In this document: piece by piece, positions 11,211 to 27,696 of the stretch
Layout: each line of letters begins with the position of its first letter
Numbering within the stretch: the stretch's first letter is position 1
From: Neocallimastix lanati (nom. inval.)
Lineage: Eukaryota; Neocallimastigomycota; Neocallimastigomycetes; Neocallimastigales; Neocallimastigaceae
Direction: 5' to 3'
NCBI GenBank assembly: GCA_016946835.1
Contig: JACVTC010000038.1
Location: 61,001-125,000 of the forward strand
Length of the DNA stretch: 64,000 nucleotides
The notes under the pieces: model-generated
Seen by the model: only the letters and a program-made list of their open reading frames with translations
What the model was told of the DNA's origin: nothing
The model's database searches: none
Position numbers and translations under genes: made by a program

Positions 11211-12632
11211 TAAAGTTCACAATAATTGCGGCTATAAAAAAAAATCAGGCAGATTGTAAGATATTATTAATTAAAAATCCTTCTTTACCCCGAGTATATC
11301 TTTAAGATTTCATATACTACATAACCGCCAAGAAGGAGACACAGTACCTAAAAATTAATATTATCATCAAAATCTTCTTCTTGGACATCAGGAATGCTCA
11401 AAAATTTCTCATAAACAATCAGAAAAATTAATGAAAATATTCATCAACAAAATGATTGAATTGTTATCTAAATTCTTCAAATTTAAGATATAAAAGTATT
11501 CAATGTGTAAAACTAAATATGTTGGTATTTTCATTGATTCACATTATTCGTTTTAATTTTAGAGATATTATTAAAAAAACTAAAAAAAAAAGATTATTTT
11601 TGGACTTTATTTTTAATTGGAGTTCAATTAATTAATTAATTAAGAATTATCTTTTCTATCAAAATGATCCAAAGTAAATATAACTAATCTAAAAGATTTA
11701 TTATTTCATATTAAAAAAAAATAATCTAAAAATGAATTTAAATTTGTCATAGTTTAATATTTATATGTAAATATTTTTAAATAATGAAAAAAATAATTTT
11801 TTCTATATTAAATATTATATAAACATTATTTTTAATTATATAAAACTATTAATAATAATCATTAAATAACCTTTTTATATAATATTTTTAAAATAATACA
11901 CTGAAAATATAATATTGTAAAATGTATAAATAAATACTATTATTTGATAATATATTTATCTTATGAAAACTATTATTTTAAAATATTTAAAAAAGTTTTA
12001 AATTTTTAATATAAAATCTAATAATATAAATTATTTAATAACTTTTTTATTAGATTTAATATTAAAAATTTATAATTTTCTTTCATTATTAAAATATATA
12101 CAAATTAATTATATTTACTAAAATATTATGATGTATGAAACACGAAATACCAAATATTATCCCTAAGCTTATGAATGTTATTAAAATGATTTATAAAAAT
12201 TGTTTCAAAATATGTCATTAATTCCAAAAAGATTAATAATATAATTTACACACAAGTCTAATAAATATCATATATTTAGTTTTTTTTTTTTTAATAAAAT
12301 TTTATTTTTTAAATTTTTTTTTAAAAAAAATAATTTTTTTTATTTTATAAAATGATATAAAATGATCTTATTACTAATTCTTATATTAAAAAATATAATT
12401 TTTTTATTTTATAAAATGAATATAAAATGATCTTATTACTAATTCTTTTATTAAAAAATATTAAAGGTTTTAATAAGAAAGTTGCATGTATTTAATACTA
12501 ATATTATATTTTTTTTAAATGTAATATTAGTGATTTTAAATGAATATATAAAAAATCATTTAAAATACTAAAAAACTATCAAAAATTTAATTAACATAAT
12601 TAATAGAAAATTTTATTTTATCTAGTTATAAT
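11211..12632. other. Intergenic, AT-rich, with scraps
   Basis: The part at 11220-11400 is less AT-rich and may be a transposon remnant of unknown type. The rest is over 85 percent A/T with no credible frame. A 67-bp unit containing ATGATCTTATTACTAATTCT is tandemly duplicated at about 12331-12464. Confidence 0.5.
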
Positions 12633-14442
12633 TTATTCATTAACTAAGTCTGACTCTTTTTCAATATAAGCAGCTTTAAATTCAGAATGCTGTTATTTAT
12701 TTATATATAATTCATTTATATAATACAATAATAAATTGATTAGTATTATATATATATATATTTTTTTATTTTTATTTTTATTTTTATTTTCTATTACACC
12801 AATAATTTTTTAATTTGAAAAACTTACCTTTATACCAAAAGAGAATCTTGGTGAAGTATTTTTAACAGAACGAAGATTTATATCATATGCTCCTGGTCCA
12901 GGAACAATAAATCTATTAGATCTATATTTTCTTCCTTGTGACACAACACTTCCATTTTCATCTATACCAGTTCCAATAATTTAATTTTCAAATATATTAT
13001 TGTAATAATTTATTATTATATTATTATTATTATATTATTTTATTCTTTTAATAATAAAAATATACATATAGTAGTATATTACTTATTTGACCCTTAGGAA
13101 GTGAAAATTCGTCATTATTTAAACGAGAATGTAATGAATATGATGGTGGTGCTCTTTTTGTTACATTACAATTAACTACATCATATTCAGCTGGACCTGG
13201 TGAAGTTTGAATCTCTATTTTTATTAATTAAATAATAAATGTTTAAAATTTTTATATCAAATATTATTATTAATACCAATTTTTAAATTATTAATGATAG
13301 CATTTTAATAACATAAAAATAAATATATATATATATACGTTTTCTAGGTAGTGCTGGTCTCATTGTCCATGCAGGAGTATCAGAACCAATTTTCATGTTA
13401 GTTGAATATGCTGCAGGACTTGGTGTTAAATCCACTAGTTATTATTAAATAATAAAATAATATATTACAAAAGATATATTATATATTAATAACTTTATAG
13501 TAATATATAATTTTATATAATTTATTATTGTACTTTTTGCTGCATTGTGTCTTCCTAAAAGAGAATAAGCTGGAGAAGATCTACATTTGCTTTGATAATA
13601 ATTTGAATAGGAATCTGTATATTTTATAAATTAAAAATTTTAATATTATTATAATATATATTATAAAAGAAATTAATAATTTACATTTATTTAATTCATA
13701 ATTTACATGATGCTGGTCCTGGACTGGTTGATTCTTTTTTTTTTTTTTATTTATTTTTTTTTATGAAAAATAAAATGTTAAAATTTCATTATAAAAACAT
13801 ATATTTCATTTTAAATTCATTTTAATTAGAAATTTTACCTGATTTATGTGGGAAATTTCTTCCAGCCATAGAATACGCTGGTGCTTTTGCAACACCTGTT
13901 CTTAATGCTATTGGAGTAAATTGATTTGGTCCAGGTGTCACTATAAATAAACATTTTTTTTTTTTAAAAAAAAAAAAAAAAAATGAAATCAATTTAATAA
14001 TTTAAATAATTTTGTATCAATTATAGTATGTATACATATATATAATATTTGTATTTAACATACCCATTTCTAATTAATGTTATTTAAATATATTTTAATA
14101 TATATAAATTATTTATTATTATAAATATATTATTAGATTTAATTATAAATTTAAAATTTTATATTATGATAGTTAATATACTTTTTTGAGGTTTTAATTT
14201 CATTCCAAATGAATATGAGGGTGCTGAAGATTTATTGTATTTAACATTGCCAATAGTAGATTGTAATGTGTATGCAGCTGGTCCTGGACCTATAATTATT
14301 ATTTATACTAATTTATTAATATAAAGAATTTTTTTTTTTTTTTTTCGCAAAAAATTTTAAATACTCTTTACTAACCCTTAATTCTTGCAATAATTGGAAT
14401 TTCTGGTTTTTCAGCATCGTCAATTTTTGGTAATTTTCCCAT
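12633..14442 (-). CDS. ODF3/CIMAP-like sperm-tail PG-rich repeat flagellar protein
   Basis: Nine exons are predicted: 14442-14376, 14289-14182, 13940-13839, 13733-13707, 13614-13534, 13434-13339, 13214-13083, 12961-12828 and 12689-12633. They join in frame to 267 residues, close to the size of animal ODF3. The protein holds six STPG/SHIPPO repeats. Each starts with a PGP-type turn (KGPGPAAY, MTPGPNQF, TSPGPASY, LTPSPAAY, TSPGPAEY, VPGPGAY) and ends with a box such as APSYSFG, APAYSMAGR or SPRFSFG. Proteins of this family bind axonemal microtubules, many as inner proteins of the doublets. That fits a fungus with flagellated zoospores, and expression during sporulation is an inference. Seven of the eight introns are phase 1, and exon 4 is only 27 bases. 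Confidence 0.92.
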
Positions 14443-15804
14443 CTTTAATATATTTTTTATTAATTTTTTATTTAAATTGTTTTTCAAAAAAAATCAAATT
14501 TTTTTTTTTTAGTTGTTTATTTAGAATAAAAAAAAAAACTTTTTTTTTTATATTGAAAAATATATATATATATTTTTATATATATTGATATATAAATTAA
14601 ATCAAATATTATATTAACTATAATTAATAATATCTATGTTTATTATAAAAAAAAAAAAGAAAGAAGAAAAAAAAAGCTTACTTTTATACAATTTTAAATC
14701 AAATAATTAAGTAAAAAATCAAAAAGAATAGTTAATTAAATACCATAATCATATGTTAATTAATGTAGTAATTTATGATAAATAATTTTAAATTAATAAA
14801 ATAATTCATAATAAATTGTAGAAATTGAAGAATTTAGATTAATTTAATGATATCTAATTTTTTTTTCAAAAATTATTTTGTTTATTTATAATTTAATCAA
14901 AAATTAGTTTGAATTTATTAATTAAATAATAATTAAGTAATTAAATTATTAAAACTATATTTTTTATAAAAAAATTTTCATACATATTTAAAAATTCTCC
15001 CTAATTATTAAAGATATATTTCATTTTAAATAATACACAATTTTTTATTATCAAATTGCAAAATGAAGTACTAATACAAATTTTTATATTTAATTATAAT
15101 TATTTGAAAAAGAATTAAATATATATATAACATATATATAATAAATGTTATTTTAATGTCATTTTAAATATCTAATAATAAAATTTTGATGAGTATATAA
15201 TACTAATAAAAAAATTTTCAATTTTATATTATTCATTTATGTATATATTTTTATTCATTTATTCATATTTATTTATTTATGTATTTATTAATATATTTAT
15301 TCATTTATGTATAATATATTTATTTATATTTATTAATATATTTATTCATTTATGTATATTTATTTATGTATTTATTAATATATTTATTCATTTATGTATA
15401 TTTATTTATTTATTTATGTATATTTATTTATTTACTTATTTATTTATTTATTTATTTTAAAGATATTTTATATTATATTTTGTAATTAATTATATTATAT
15501 AATTCTTTCTATTAATAAGTGTATCACAAAAAATGTTTTATTATTATTATATATTCATTATTTCTTAAAATTGTATTTATAATAAATAAATAAAATATAC
15601 TTAATAAAAAAGTATACATATATATTCAATTACTTATAATTCTTAATTCACTTTTTAATAATAATTTTTAATACCTATAAGTATTAATTAAAAAAATTTT
15701 CAATGTTATTTTTACAATATTTAAAATAATACAGATTTTATAATTTAAAATAAAAATTATAATAATATTCTATTTTCATTATTGTTATTATTATTTGTGT
15801 ACTT
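14443..15804. other. Intergenic, no gene seen
   Basis: This is a very AT-rich spacer between two minus-strand genes. It contains poly(A) and poly(T) tracts and, at about 15236-15455, a degenerate minisatellite. The minisatellite is built from TATTTATTCATTTATGTA and related words; the frame through it is a repeat artefact. Confidence 0.6.
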
Positions 15805-16163
15805 TCATGAATAATAATCTTTCATATTTTTATTATATTGTCTTAAACCTTCTTGAAGAACTTCAACCGTCATCCCATCATCTACTAAAATAGATGTTAT
15901 TCCAATACCTTTGATATCACGAATATTTCTAATTTCATCATCAAAAAATAATATTTCATTTAAATTTATATCGAATTTTTTTGCAATTTGTTTTATATGT
16001 CTAACTTTGGATGTTGGATAGATTTCCATAGCATCTACAACATCCTTTAGAGTTTTAGAATAAATTTCAGATTTTGGAGTCTCATCTTCCTGAATAAGAG
16101 GTAATGGAATGAGTTGAACAATTTGTTCTGCCCTTTTTATATTATTAATATTTAATTTATGAA

Positions 16164-16241
<78 letters not shown>

Positions 16242-16790
16242 TTTTTATTAATAATAAATTAATTACAATTATAGTAATAATAATATTACTATTATTATTT
16301 TGTTTTACCAAGAAATAGCACCAGTTCGAGAGGCTAAACCAATTTTGATGTCGTGTCGTTTCAACGAATGAATAATTAAGGGAACGTCTTTATAGAATTT
16401 TATACGACTCCCTGAGCTTTTTTTTTTTTAATATAAAATATTTTTATAAAAACTTAATAAATTTAAAAACTTTCGTTTTTTTTTTTTTTGGAGAGATATG
16501 TTTCTTTACATTATTAAAAAAATAAATATTTTAATATTAAAATACAAACCGGTCTGTTACTACATGATTTACAATACGAAATGGAGGTCCATTTAAACAA
16601 TCTTATTATAAAGGTCAATGACAATTAAATTATACAAAAAATAATCAAAATTAGTTTAAAAAAGCAAAATAATATTAATAATAAAAAAATAAGTATTTTA
16701 CTAACCAACATATAGAGGCCACAATGTATAATCTAAATCAAATACCACTATTTTTGGTAAATACCTAAAGCCTTCAAATTCTAAAGCCAT
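15805..16790 (-). CDS. Magnesium-dependent phosphatase 1 (MDP-1) homologue
   Basis: Four exons are predicted: 16790-16706, 16601-16550, 16416-16309 and 16132-15805. They join in frame to 190 residues, slightly longer than mammalian MDP-1. It is a HAD-superfamily phosphatase of the acid phosphatase type. Motif I is FDLDYTLWP with the nucleophile Asp18 and acid/base Asp20, motif II lies in GLASRTG, a Lys follows in PTSKVRHI, and the Mg-binding motif is FFDDE. MDP-1 enzymes hydrolyse phosphotyrosine and sugar phosphates such as fructosamine phosphates in the cytosol; the substrate here is unknown. An insertion rich in acidic and polar residues lies between motif II and the EIYPTSK box. The third intron carries an (ATA)n run of about 85 bases. 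Confidence 0.92.
16157..16241. repeat. ATA microsatellite inside MDP-1 intron 3
   Basis: About 28 uninterrupted trinucleotide units lie inside an intron of the phosphatase gene. On the coding strand this is a TTA/ATT-rich tract between the donor at 16308 and the acceptor at 16133. Confidence 0.9.
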
Positions 16791-17384
16791 ATTTTTATAA
16801 ATATTTAAAAAAAATATTGCTGCAAAAGAAAAACTTTAAATTTAATTAAAAAAAAAAAAAAAAAAAAAAATATTTATATAAAAATTGATTTACTTAATAT
16901 ATATGTAACTTGAAATTTCATCTTTAATATATTTATTACAAAATTTACTTTTTTATTTCTTAATTTAATAGTAATTAATAAATATTTTTTATAATAAAAT
17001 AATAGTACAATAAAATAAAAATTATTATTATAAAATTATTGTTTAATAAAAACAAAATATTTTATATAATCAATAATATAAAAAAAAATATAAAAAAAAA
17101 AAAAAACTTTGTTTCGGTAATTTTGTAAACTTTAATTATTATTTTATACTCTAACTTTGTAGTTTGATACATATTGTAAATATAATAATTGATAAACCAA
17201 TGATTTGATAGAAATGTTAATGATATCACATGAACTTATGTTCTTTACCCATAAAATGAAAAACTATAATATTAAAAAAAAAATTATTAAAAATAAATTA
17301 ATAAGTGTTACCTATTATAATAAAATAAAAATTAAACTTCAATTATTCCTTTCTGAATAAACAAAATAAAATTAGTTTTTAATC
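16791..17384. other. Divergent intergenic region
   Basis: This is the spacer between the divergently transcribed MDP-1 and Mss4-like genes, so it should hold both promoters. It shows A runs at 16845-16870 and 17090-17106 and no coding frame. I cannot identify specific sites. Confidence 0.4.
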
Positions 17385-17558
17385 ATGGTCGAATATTTAT
17401 TATATAAAGATGCAACCAAAGTTGATTTAATAGAAAAAGAAAGCAATAAGAATTCAAAAAATATCTATTGTCCAGTTTGTAATTGTATTGTTTTACTCAA
17501 AAATATGGTTATTGCTAATGAATCAAAAGATGAATTCACTGTAAGTAAATTATTTATA

Positions 17559-17589
<31 letters not shown>

Positions 17590-18040
17590 GATATTAGTAA
17601 AATATTGAAGAATAATTTTAATGAAAACATATAATAAAAATTCAATAAAAATTCAGCTAATTAAGATATATATATGATATAATATATTAACTATTAACTA
17701 TTTAAATTTTTTATAAAAGTTTTCTGTTCCATTACCAGGAAATAATGATAAAATGAATTTTTCAGAAGAATCCCCTTTCTTTTGGGAAGCTGCTAATCAA
17801 TTTACTTTTGAGGTAAACAAAAAAAATAAATTAAGTGTTAATTAATATATGAAAATTGAGAAATTAAAAAAAAACTAATTTATCATTTTTAATAACAATT
17901 AGAATGTAGGTGTTTCTAAGATTTCAGGTGATGGTAAAAGATACTTGTCATGTGCTAATTGTGATTTTGGACCTATTGGAAAAATTGAAAATCAAACTAA
18001 ATATTTAATTTCTGCAGATAGAGTTCGCTACAATAAATGA
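17385..18040 (+). CDS. Mss4/RABIF (DSS4) Rab-interacting factor
   Basis: Three exons are predicted: 17385-17540, 17720-17812 and 17903-18040. Both introns are phase 0 and the product is 128 residues, against about 123 in mammals. The N-terminal zinc knuckle Cys29-Pro-Val-Cys32 and the second pair Cys100-Ala-Asn-Cys103 match the family's four zinc ligands. The diagnostic segment F..FENVGVSK....YLSCANCDFGPIG near the end is well kept. Mss4 proteins bind nucleotide-free Rab GTPases of the exocytic branch, acting as a weak exchange factor or as a holdase. The typical two-beta-sheet fold is inferred from family membership. The first ATG is used because no in-frame alternative lies close upstream. 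Confidence 0.9.
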
Positions 18041-19650
18041 AGCTAATGCAATTTAGTTAATTATATTTTAATGAAACTTTTTTTATTTTTCTCATTCAAA
18101 TAAATAATTATTGGTTTATATTTATGAATTTGAATTATTAATTAAATTCCTCAACTTTATTAAAAAATAATAAAACTAAACATTGTATTTCCTATTAAAA
18201 CTTAATTTAATATAAATAAATATAAATAATAAATAACAAATAACATATAAATTAAAATAAACATTTTCACTAATTTATATTTATTCTTCTTTTAATTGGT
18301 TTTTAAAAAAAAAATAAATAAAAAAAAAAAAAAAATATTTAATAATAAAATATTTAATTATAATATACACATAAAAAATGAATCTGTGATGATGAAAAGT
18401 TCTTGTTATGCCTAAATTTAGATTAATTATTCAAAATAAGATACAATAAAATAAAAAATAAAAAATAAAAATAAAAGAATATAATACAAAAACAATATAA
18501 TAAATTATATTGGATTATATTGTAATATAATATAACTTTATATAAATAATAAAAAATTTAAATAATAAAATCCAAATAATAAAATTGGTTGATAATAATA
18601 TGATATTTTTTTATATAATAAATTAAATTTTTTAAAATTATTAAAATTAAATGACTGTTAATATTCATAGTAAATTACAGTTTGATATAAGTTATTATTG
18701 ATTTTTGTTTCATAGATTAACTAATAATAATAAGAATTAAAATAAAAAATAAAAAATAAAGTAAAAAAAAAAAAAAAAATAGAATAAATATAATATTAAA
18801 TATTTAAAAAAAAATTAGCATTATTTATTTTTAAATGAAAGGTTGTTCAACGTTAAGAAAAAATATTGTATATTGTATATTATGAATATAATACTTTCAA
18901 TAATAATTTAGTTTTTTGTTTCTTGATTTAAATAAGTTTTAATACTTATATATTTTTCTTATATGTTTTAAATGTGTTTAGGTTATGACTTTTTTTTTAT
19001 ACTATTAATTAACATGAAAGAAAATTTAAGATTATATTAAAAAACATTAATTTAAACCAATCAAAAATTTAAAATACTTTATTGTTATTATAATTTTCTA
19101 ATTATAAATTTTTTCAAATTTTATATTAAATAATAACAATAATAATAATAATAATAAATTATTAAATTTATTTATTATTACATTATTTTTTTTTTTTTTG
19201 TACAAATTAATATGCAATTCTCGTTGATATCTTGTTAATATCTTTAAGATAAATATTTATATAATGAATTATATCAAATAAAATATAATAATAATTTTTA
19301 ACATTATTTTAATCATATAATATATTACAATTAATAATTTTGTAGATTTTAAAATGATTTTTCAAAATTACTCTTAAAACTTAAATAAAAAGTTATATAT
19401 ATATATATATATATATTATATTTCATAAATATAATGAATTTCATTAGATATTATCATTTTTCTAATAGTTCGAAATTTATATAGTAATTCAATTTTTTTT
19501 TTCTTTAAATGATGATTATAATATTTTACCAATTAAATTTTTAATTTTTTCTTTTTTTTTTATTTATTTAAAAGAATATCATATATAAAAAATAATTATA
19601 AATACTTTAGACATTGATAATTATTTAAAAAAAAATATTATATTTAATTT
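18041..19650. other. Intergenic, no gene seen
   Basis: This is 1.6 kb of sequence near 90 percent A/T with short poly(A)/poly(T) runs and a TA run at 19390-19415. I see no coding frame, RNA gene or repeat family. Confidence 0.6.
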
Positions 19651-19658
19651 AAAAATCT

Positions 19659-20659
19659 CTATAATATAGTATAACAAGGGAAAAAATCATAATGATTTAT
19701 TAAATATATTAAATAATAATTAAGGTACTCCTTGCGATTATTAAATAGCTTACCTGAACTTGTAACATTTTGTTGTGTATTCATTTGAAGAGTGTTGCTT
19801 TTTGAATTATCAGAAGAGGTTGAACTAATGGTTTCGGATTCTTCTTCAAATATTTTTGCTATATCTATATCCATTTTGTTATTGGAAGGTTTTTCATAAA
19901 TAAAGATATTATTTATGAGGTTTAGGATTACTTCTTTACTTCTTCTTACTTCTTTTTTAATTGTTTTTTTTTTTTTTTTGATTTCTCTGGAAGAAAAAAT
20001 TCTTCCACCGAGTTTCTCTGGAGATACATTCGAACACCATGAACACATGAGGTCTTCAGGGAAAACAAGATGAGAAGAGGGAAGTGATGAAAGTTCGAAA
20101 GTAGTTTTAGAAAAAAGGGAATTAACCGAGAGTGTATTATATGTTTTTTAAGTAAGCTTTTGTTAACCTTTGGGATAAACTTATTTTAGAGTTTATAGAA
20201 GTAAAAATATTATTATTATTGTCGCATTTGACATTGAATTAGGCGATAGTCTTAAGATAATGAACAATTAAATTTAAGTATGAAATATATCTTTGTTGGT
20301 CAGAACCTATTATTTTAAGGGATCAAGTATAAATAGTGTAGTTTTATCCAAAATGTTTATAATTTGAGTAGATATTTCATGAATACAGTCAGAAATAGTA
20401 TTGTCAATAAGAGATTCGAAATTGTTGATAGATTTCCCTATGAATTTCAAATTTCAGTAGATTCTTAAAGGTTTGCGATTGCATTGAAGATTCGGGAGAG
20501 TTTGTTTAGTTGATTATTATTAACTGAAATTTTTGATTTATTTGTTTCTAGAGCCAAAGCATCTTGTATTGAAATGTAAGCTCCTGAAAAATCTTTTGTA
20601 GTTATTTTCCGAATATTCCAGAAGGACACCCGTTTGATAATACCGGGATTACGGATCAT
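19659..20659 (-). pseudogene. Decayed retroelement-like coding sequence of unknown type
   Basis: Read from 20659 downward, a frame of 64 codons is followed after a frameshift by an open stretch at about 20450-20310. After more breaks comes a frame from about 20115 to 19659 containing FPEDLMCSWCSNVSPEKLGG and a lysine run. Base composition is that of old coding DNA. It lies back to back with the Gypsy relic on the plus strand. It could be a gag-like or ORF1-like protein, but I recognise no domain. Confidence 0.35.
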
Positions 20660-20699
20660 GAGAAGTTTTCATTGAGAATGAAGCCCAGTAAGGTAGCCT

Positions 20700-21600
20700 T
20701 TATGATCATATGGACCCAATTGAAAATCATATTGGAACCAACCACATGGAAATTCATGAAACAAACATCCATAATTATCTTTTTAACTCAGTCAGCCAAA
20801 GAAATAATCGCAAACATCAATTGTATACATCTCATCATAATATCCTAAAAAACTTCGGAATCAATGTACTAAACTATTGTAATGACATTGATAAATTGAT
20901 AAGTTTCAAGTTACAATAAATAACAAAGCAACAATTAGTATAAAGGAAGAAAACGTAAAGAAAAATACTTCCTCAAGAATTCCAAGGAATATAAAGATGA
21001 TTTTCCTAAATCACAAATGGCCTCCCACCAGGCTGTGGTAAATGAAACTTCAAGTTGAATATATCAAAAGAAGATTTAGCGAGGTTGCCAAATCACAAAC
21101 CAAAAAAATTCTTGATGAAGCAGCACTCAAAACTACGAAAAGAAAATGATGGACCAGTATCTAAAAGACAACTTAGATAGAAACCAGCTCAATACGATAG
21201 ATAACGCGATAAATGAATTTCCTGTATCTATAAAAAAAAAAAAAAAAAGGAACATGGAGACACATCCACAACTACGTACCAGTTAACCAGGTCTGCAAGA
21301 TTTCCAAATATTCTATTCCTAATCTCAGGGATAAAGTAAATACACTTAACAAATATAAATATTGGATATCTCTCGACCTTCGAGCAGCCCATAATCAAAT
21401 TAGTTTTACTGATGAAAAAAAAAAAAAAAAGACACTACATTCATTACACCTTATAATTTATATTATTGAATATCATATCATTTAGCCTCTCTGATTTTCC
21501 ATCTCATTTTCAATTCTTCATCGATTCCATTCTATTTGAAAAAATTTAACAATGGAACTTGGTCTAATTAATTGATTTGTTCTCTAAAACAATTAAGCCA
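20700..21600 (+). pseudogene. Ty3/Gypsy-type reverse transcriptase relic
   Basis: Broken frames preserve the order of a Gypsy reverse transcriptase. A lead-in segment at about 21065-21180 is followed by W..IHNYVPVNQV (the DYR.LN position, about 21250) and YSIPNLRDKVN (about 21310). Then come YWISLDLRAAHNQI (the LDL...Y.QI motif A position, about 21358-21400) and TTFITPYNLYYWISYHLASLIF (the K.AF.T..G.Y.W..MPFGL position, about 21434-21495). Two A runs (21231-21248 and 21417-21431) interrupt it. The catalytic DD motif, protease, integrase and LTRs were not seen. Confidence 0.7.
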
Positions 21601-21689
21601 TCATTAAAATTCAAATTTTGAATTAAATATATATTAAAAATTAAAATTAAAATAAAATTAAATATATATTGAAATTATAATATAAAATC

Positions 21690-22179
21690 CTAAATAATAG
21701 ATTAGCAAATGCTCTTCAAAAAGGTTATTAATCTGTATCAAAGATTGATATTTTATCATTTAAATCAAAATTAGATATAGTTGTAAGATTATATTTAATT
21801 TTGATTTCCATCTTTACCAATACATTAATGATAGTAATAATTTTGAAAAAGATTTTATAAAAAAACTGAATGAAAACATTTATATATATGTAAATAGATA
21901 TTCAAAAAATTTTTAATATAAAAATTTTTAATTATAAAATTAAGATTAAACTTATGTAAAATAATTTTATATATATTTTAATTTATAGTGTGTATAGGAG
22001 AATATTATATAAATAAAAATAATGAATTAATTGAACTTTATTTCAGTACATTAATGAAGCATTCAAAAGTAAATAATTAAGATATGAAAGGTTATTTTAA
22101 TTTTCAAAGTAATTGTAATTATTAATTAATATGATTAATATTAATATTAATATTATTTATTTTATTCAATCTTTTATTT

Positions 22180-22229
<50 letters not shown>

Positions 22230-22290
22230 TAAAAATACTTTAGCAACTATTACTTCAAACCCATCTACTGGGTCGAATTACACATAGAAA
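21690..22290 (+). other. Possible exon relics of an unidentified gene
   Basis: Short open pieces with splice-like borders lie in a row. One at about 21788-21892 contains FHLYQYINDSNNFEKDF and a GTAAAT donor, another at about 21990-22070 contains CIGEYYINKNNELIELYF, and a short one at about 22236-22275 contains TSNPSTGSNYT. Their composition is more coding-like than the flanks, but I found no start codon, no confident chain of exons and no family. A long A run (22183-22224) lies between the last two. Confidence 0.25.
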
Positions 22291-23047
22291 TTAAAAAGTA
22301 ATTATCAATTAAAAAATTCAATATAAAAATATAAATAATATAGAGAAAATTAATTCATGAATTTTCAAAAAATTTTAATAATAAATATTATTATAAAGTA
22401 TCTATTTTATATCTATATACGAATCTTCATAAAAAAAATTTTTTTTTTATTTTTTTTGGATTTTTAATAGAATTATTATAATGAAATTTAAATATATATA
22501 TATATTTTAACTATATATTATTATTACATCTGTTAAATATAACACTTAAAAATGTTAACTGTAATATTTAACAACATCAAAATATTAATAAAAGTGGAAA
22601 GTCTGCATATAATATCATTTAAAAAAAAAAAAAAAAAAAAAAAAAATAACTACATATATAAAGATTGAAAAAATAATTAAAGTACACATAACAAAAAATA
22701 TAATTTTTATATTTTTTATTTAAAATTTTATTATAATTTAATAATATTATTAGTTTATTATTATTGTTGTTATTATGTTGTTGTTGTTTTCATAAATATA
22801 TTTAATATTATTATTTTGTTGTTGTTATATTATTAATATAATTAATATTAATATTATTATTACTATTATTATTATTATTATTTTATTATTATTTTATTAT
22901 TATTATTATTTTATTATTATTAAGTTCATATCTTTTTTTTTTATTATATATTATTATTATTATTATTATTAAGTTCATATCTTTTTTTTTCATTATATAT
23001 TATTATTATTATTATTACTAAGTTCATATCTTTTTTTTTTTATTATA

Positions 23048-23087
<40 letters not shown>

Positions 23088-23463
23088 TATTATAGTTAAA
23101 ACTTATATAAATCTATAATTTATTATCATTAAAAAGTGTATTATTTATCTTTTCATTATTAGTATTAGTATTACTATTAGTATTATTAGTATTATTTTAA
23201 AAATTAAATAGTTTTTTTTTTATAAAAAAAATTTTTTTAACTATTTATTCATTAAATAATAAATTATCGCCATAATTATATTTATTTCTGATAATTATTA
23301 TTATTATTATTATTAGAATTAGAATTATATTAAAGTTAATATGGGTACTTATTTATAATAAATATATTAATAATTCAAAAAAAAAATACATAAAATAAAA
23401 GAATTTAAAAGTGTAAAGATGGAATTATGACTATTTTTTATAAAAAGTTTAATTTTTTTTTTT
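22291..23463. repeat. Intergenic with three-copy tandem repeat
   Basis: This is a very AT-rich spacer. At about 22916-23060 a unit of about 57 bases containing AAGTTCATATCTTTTTTTT occurs three times, each time followed by an ATT run. ATT and poly(A) runs fill much of the rest. No coding frame is seen. Confidence 0.7.
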
Positions 23464-27696
<4,233 letters not shown>

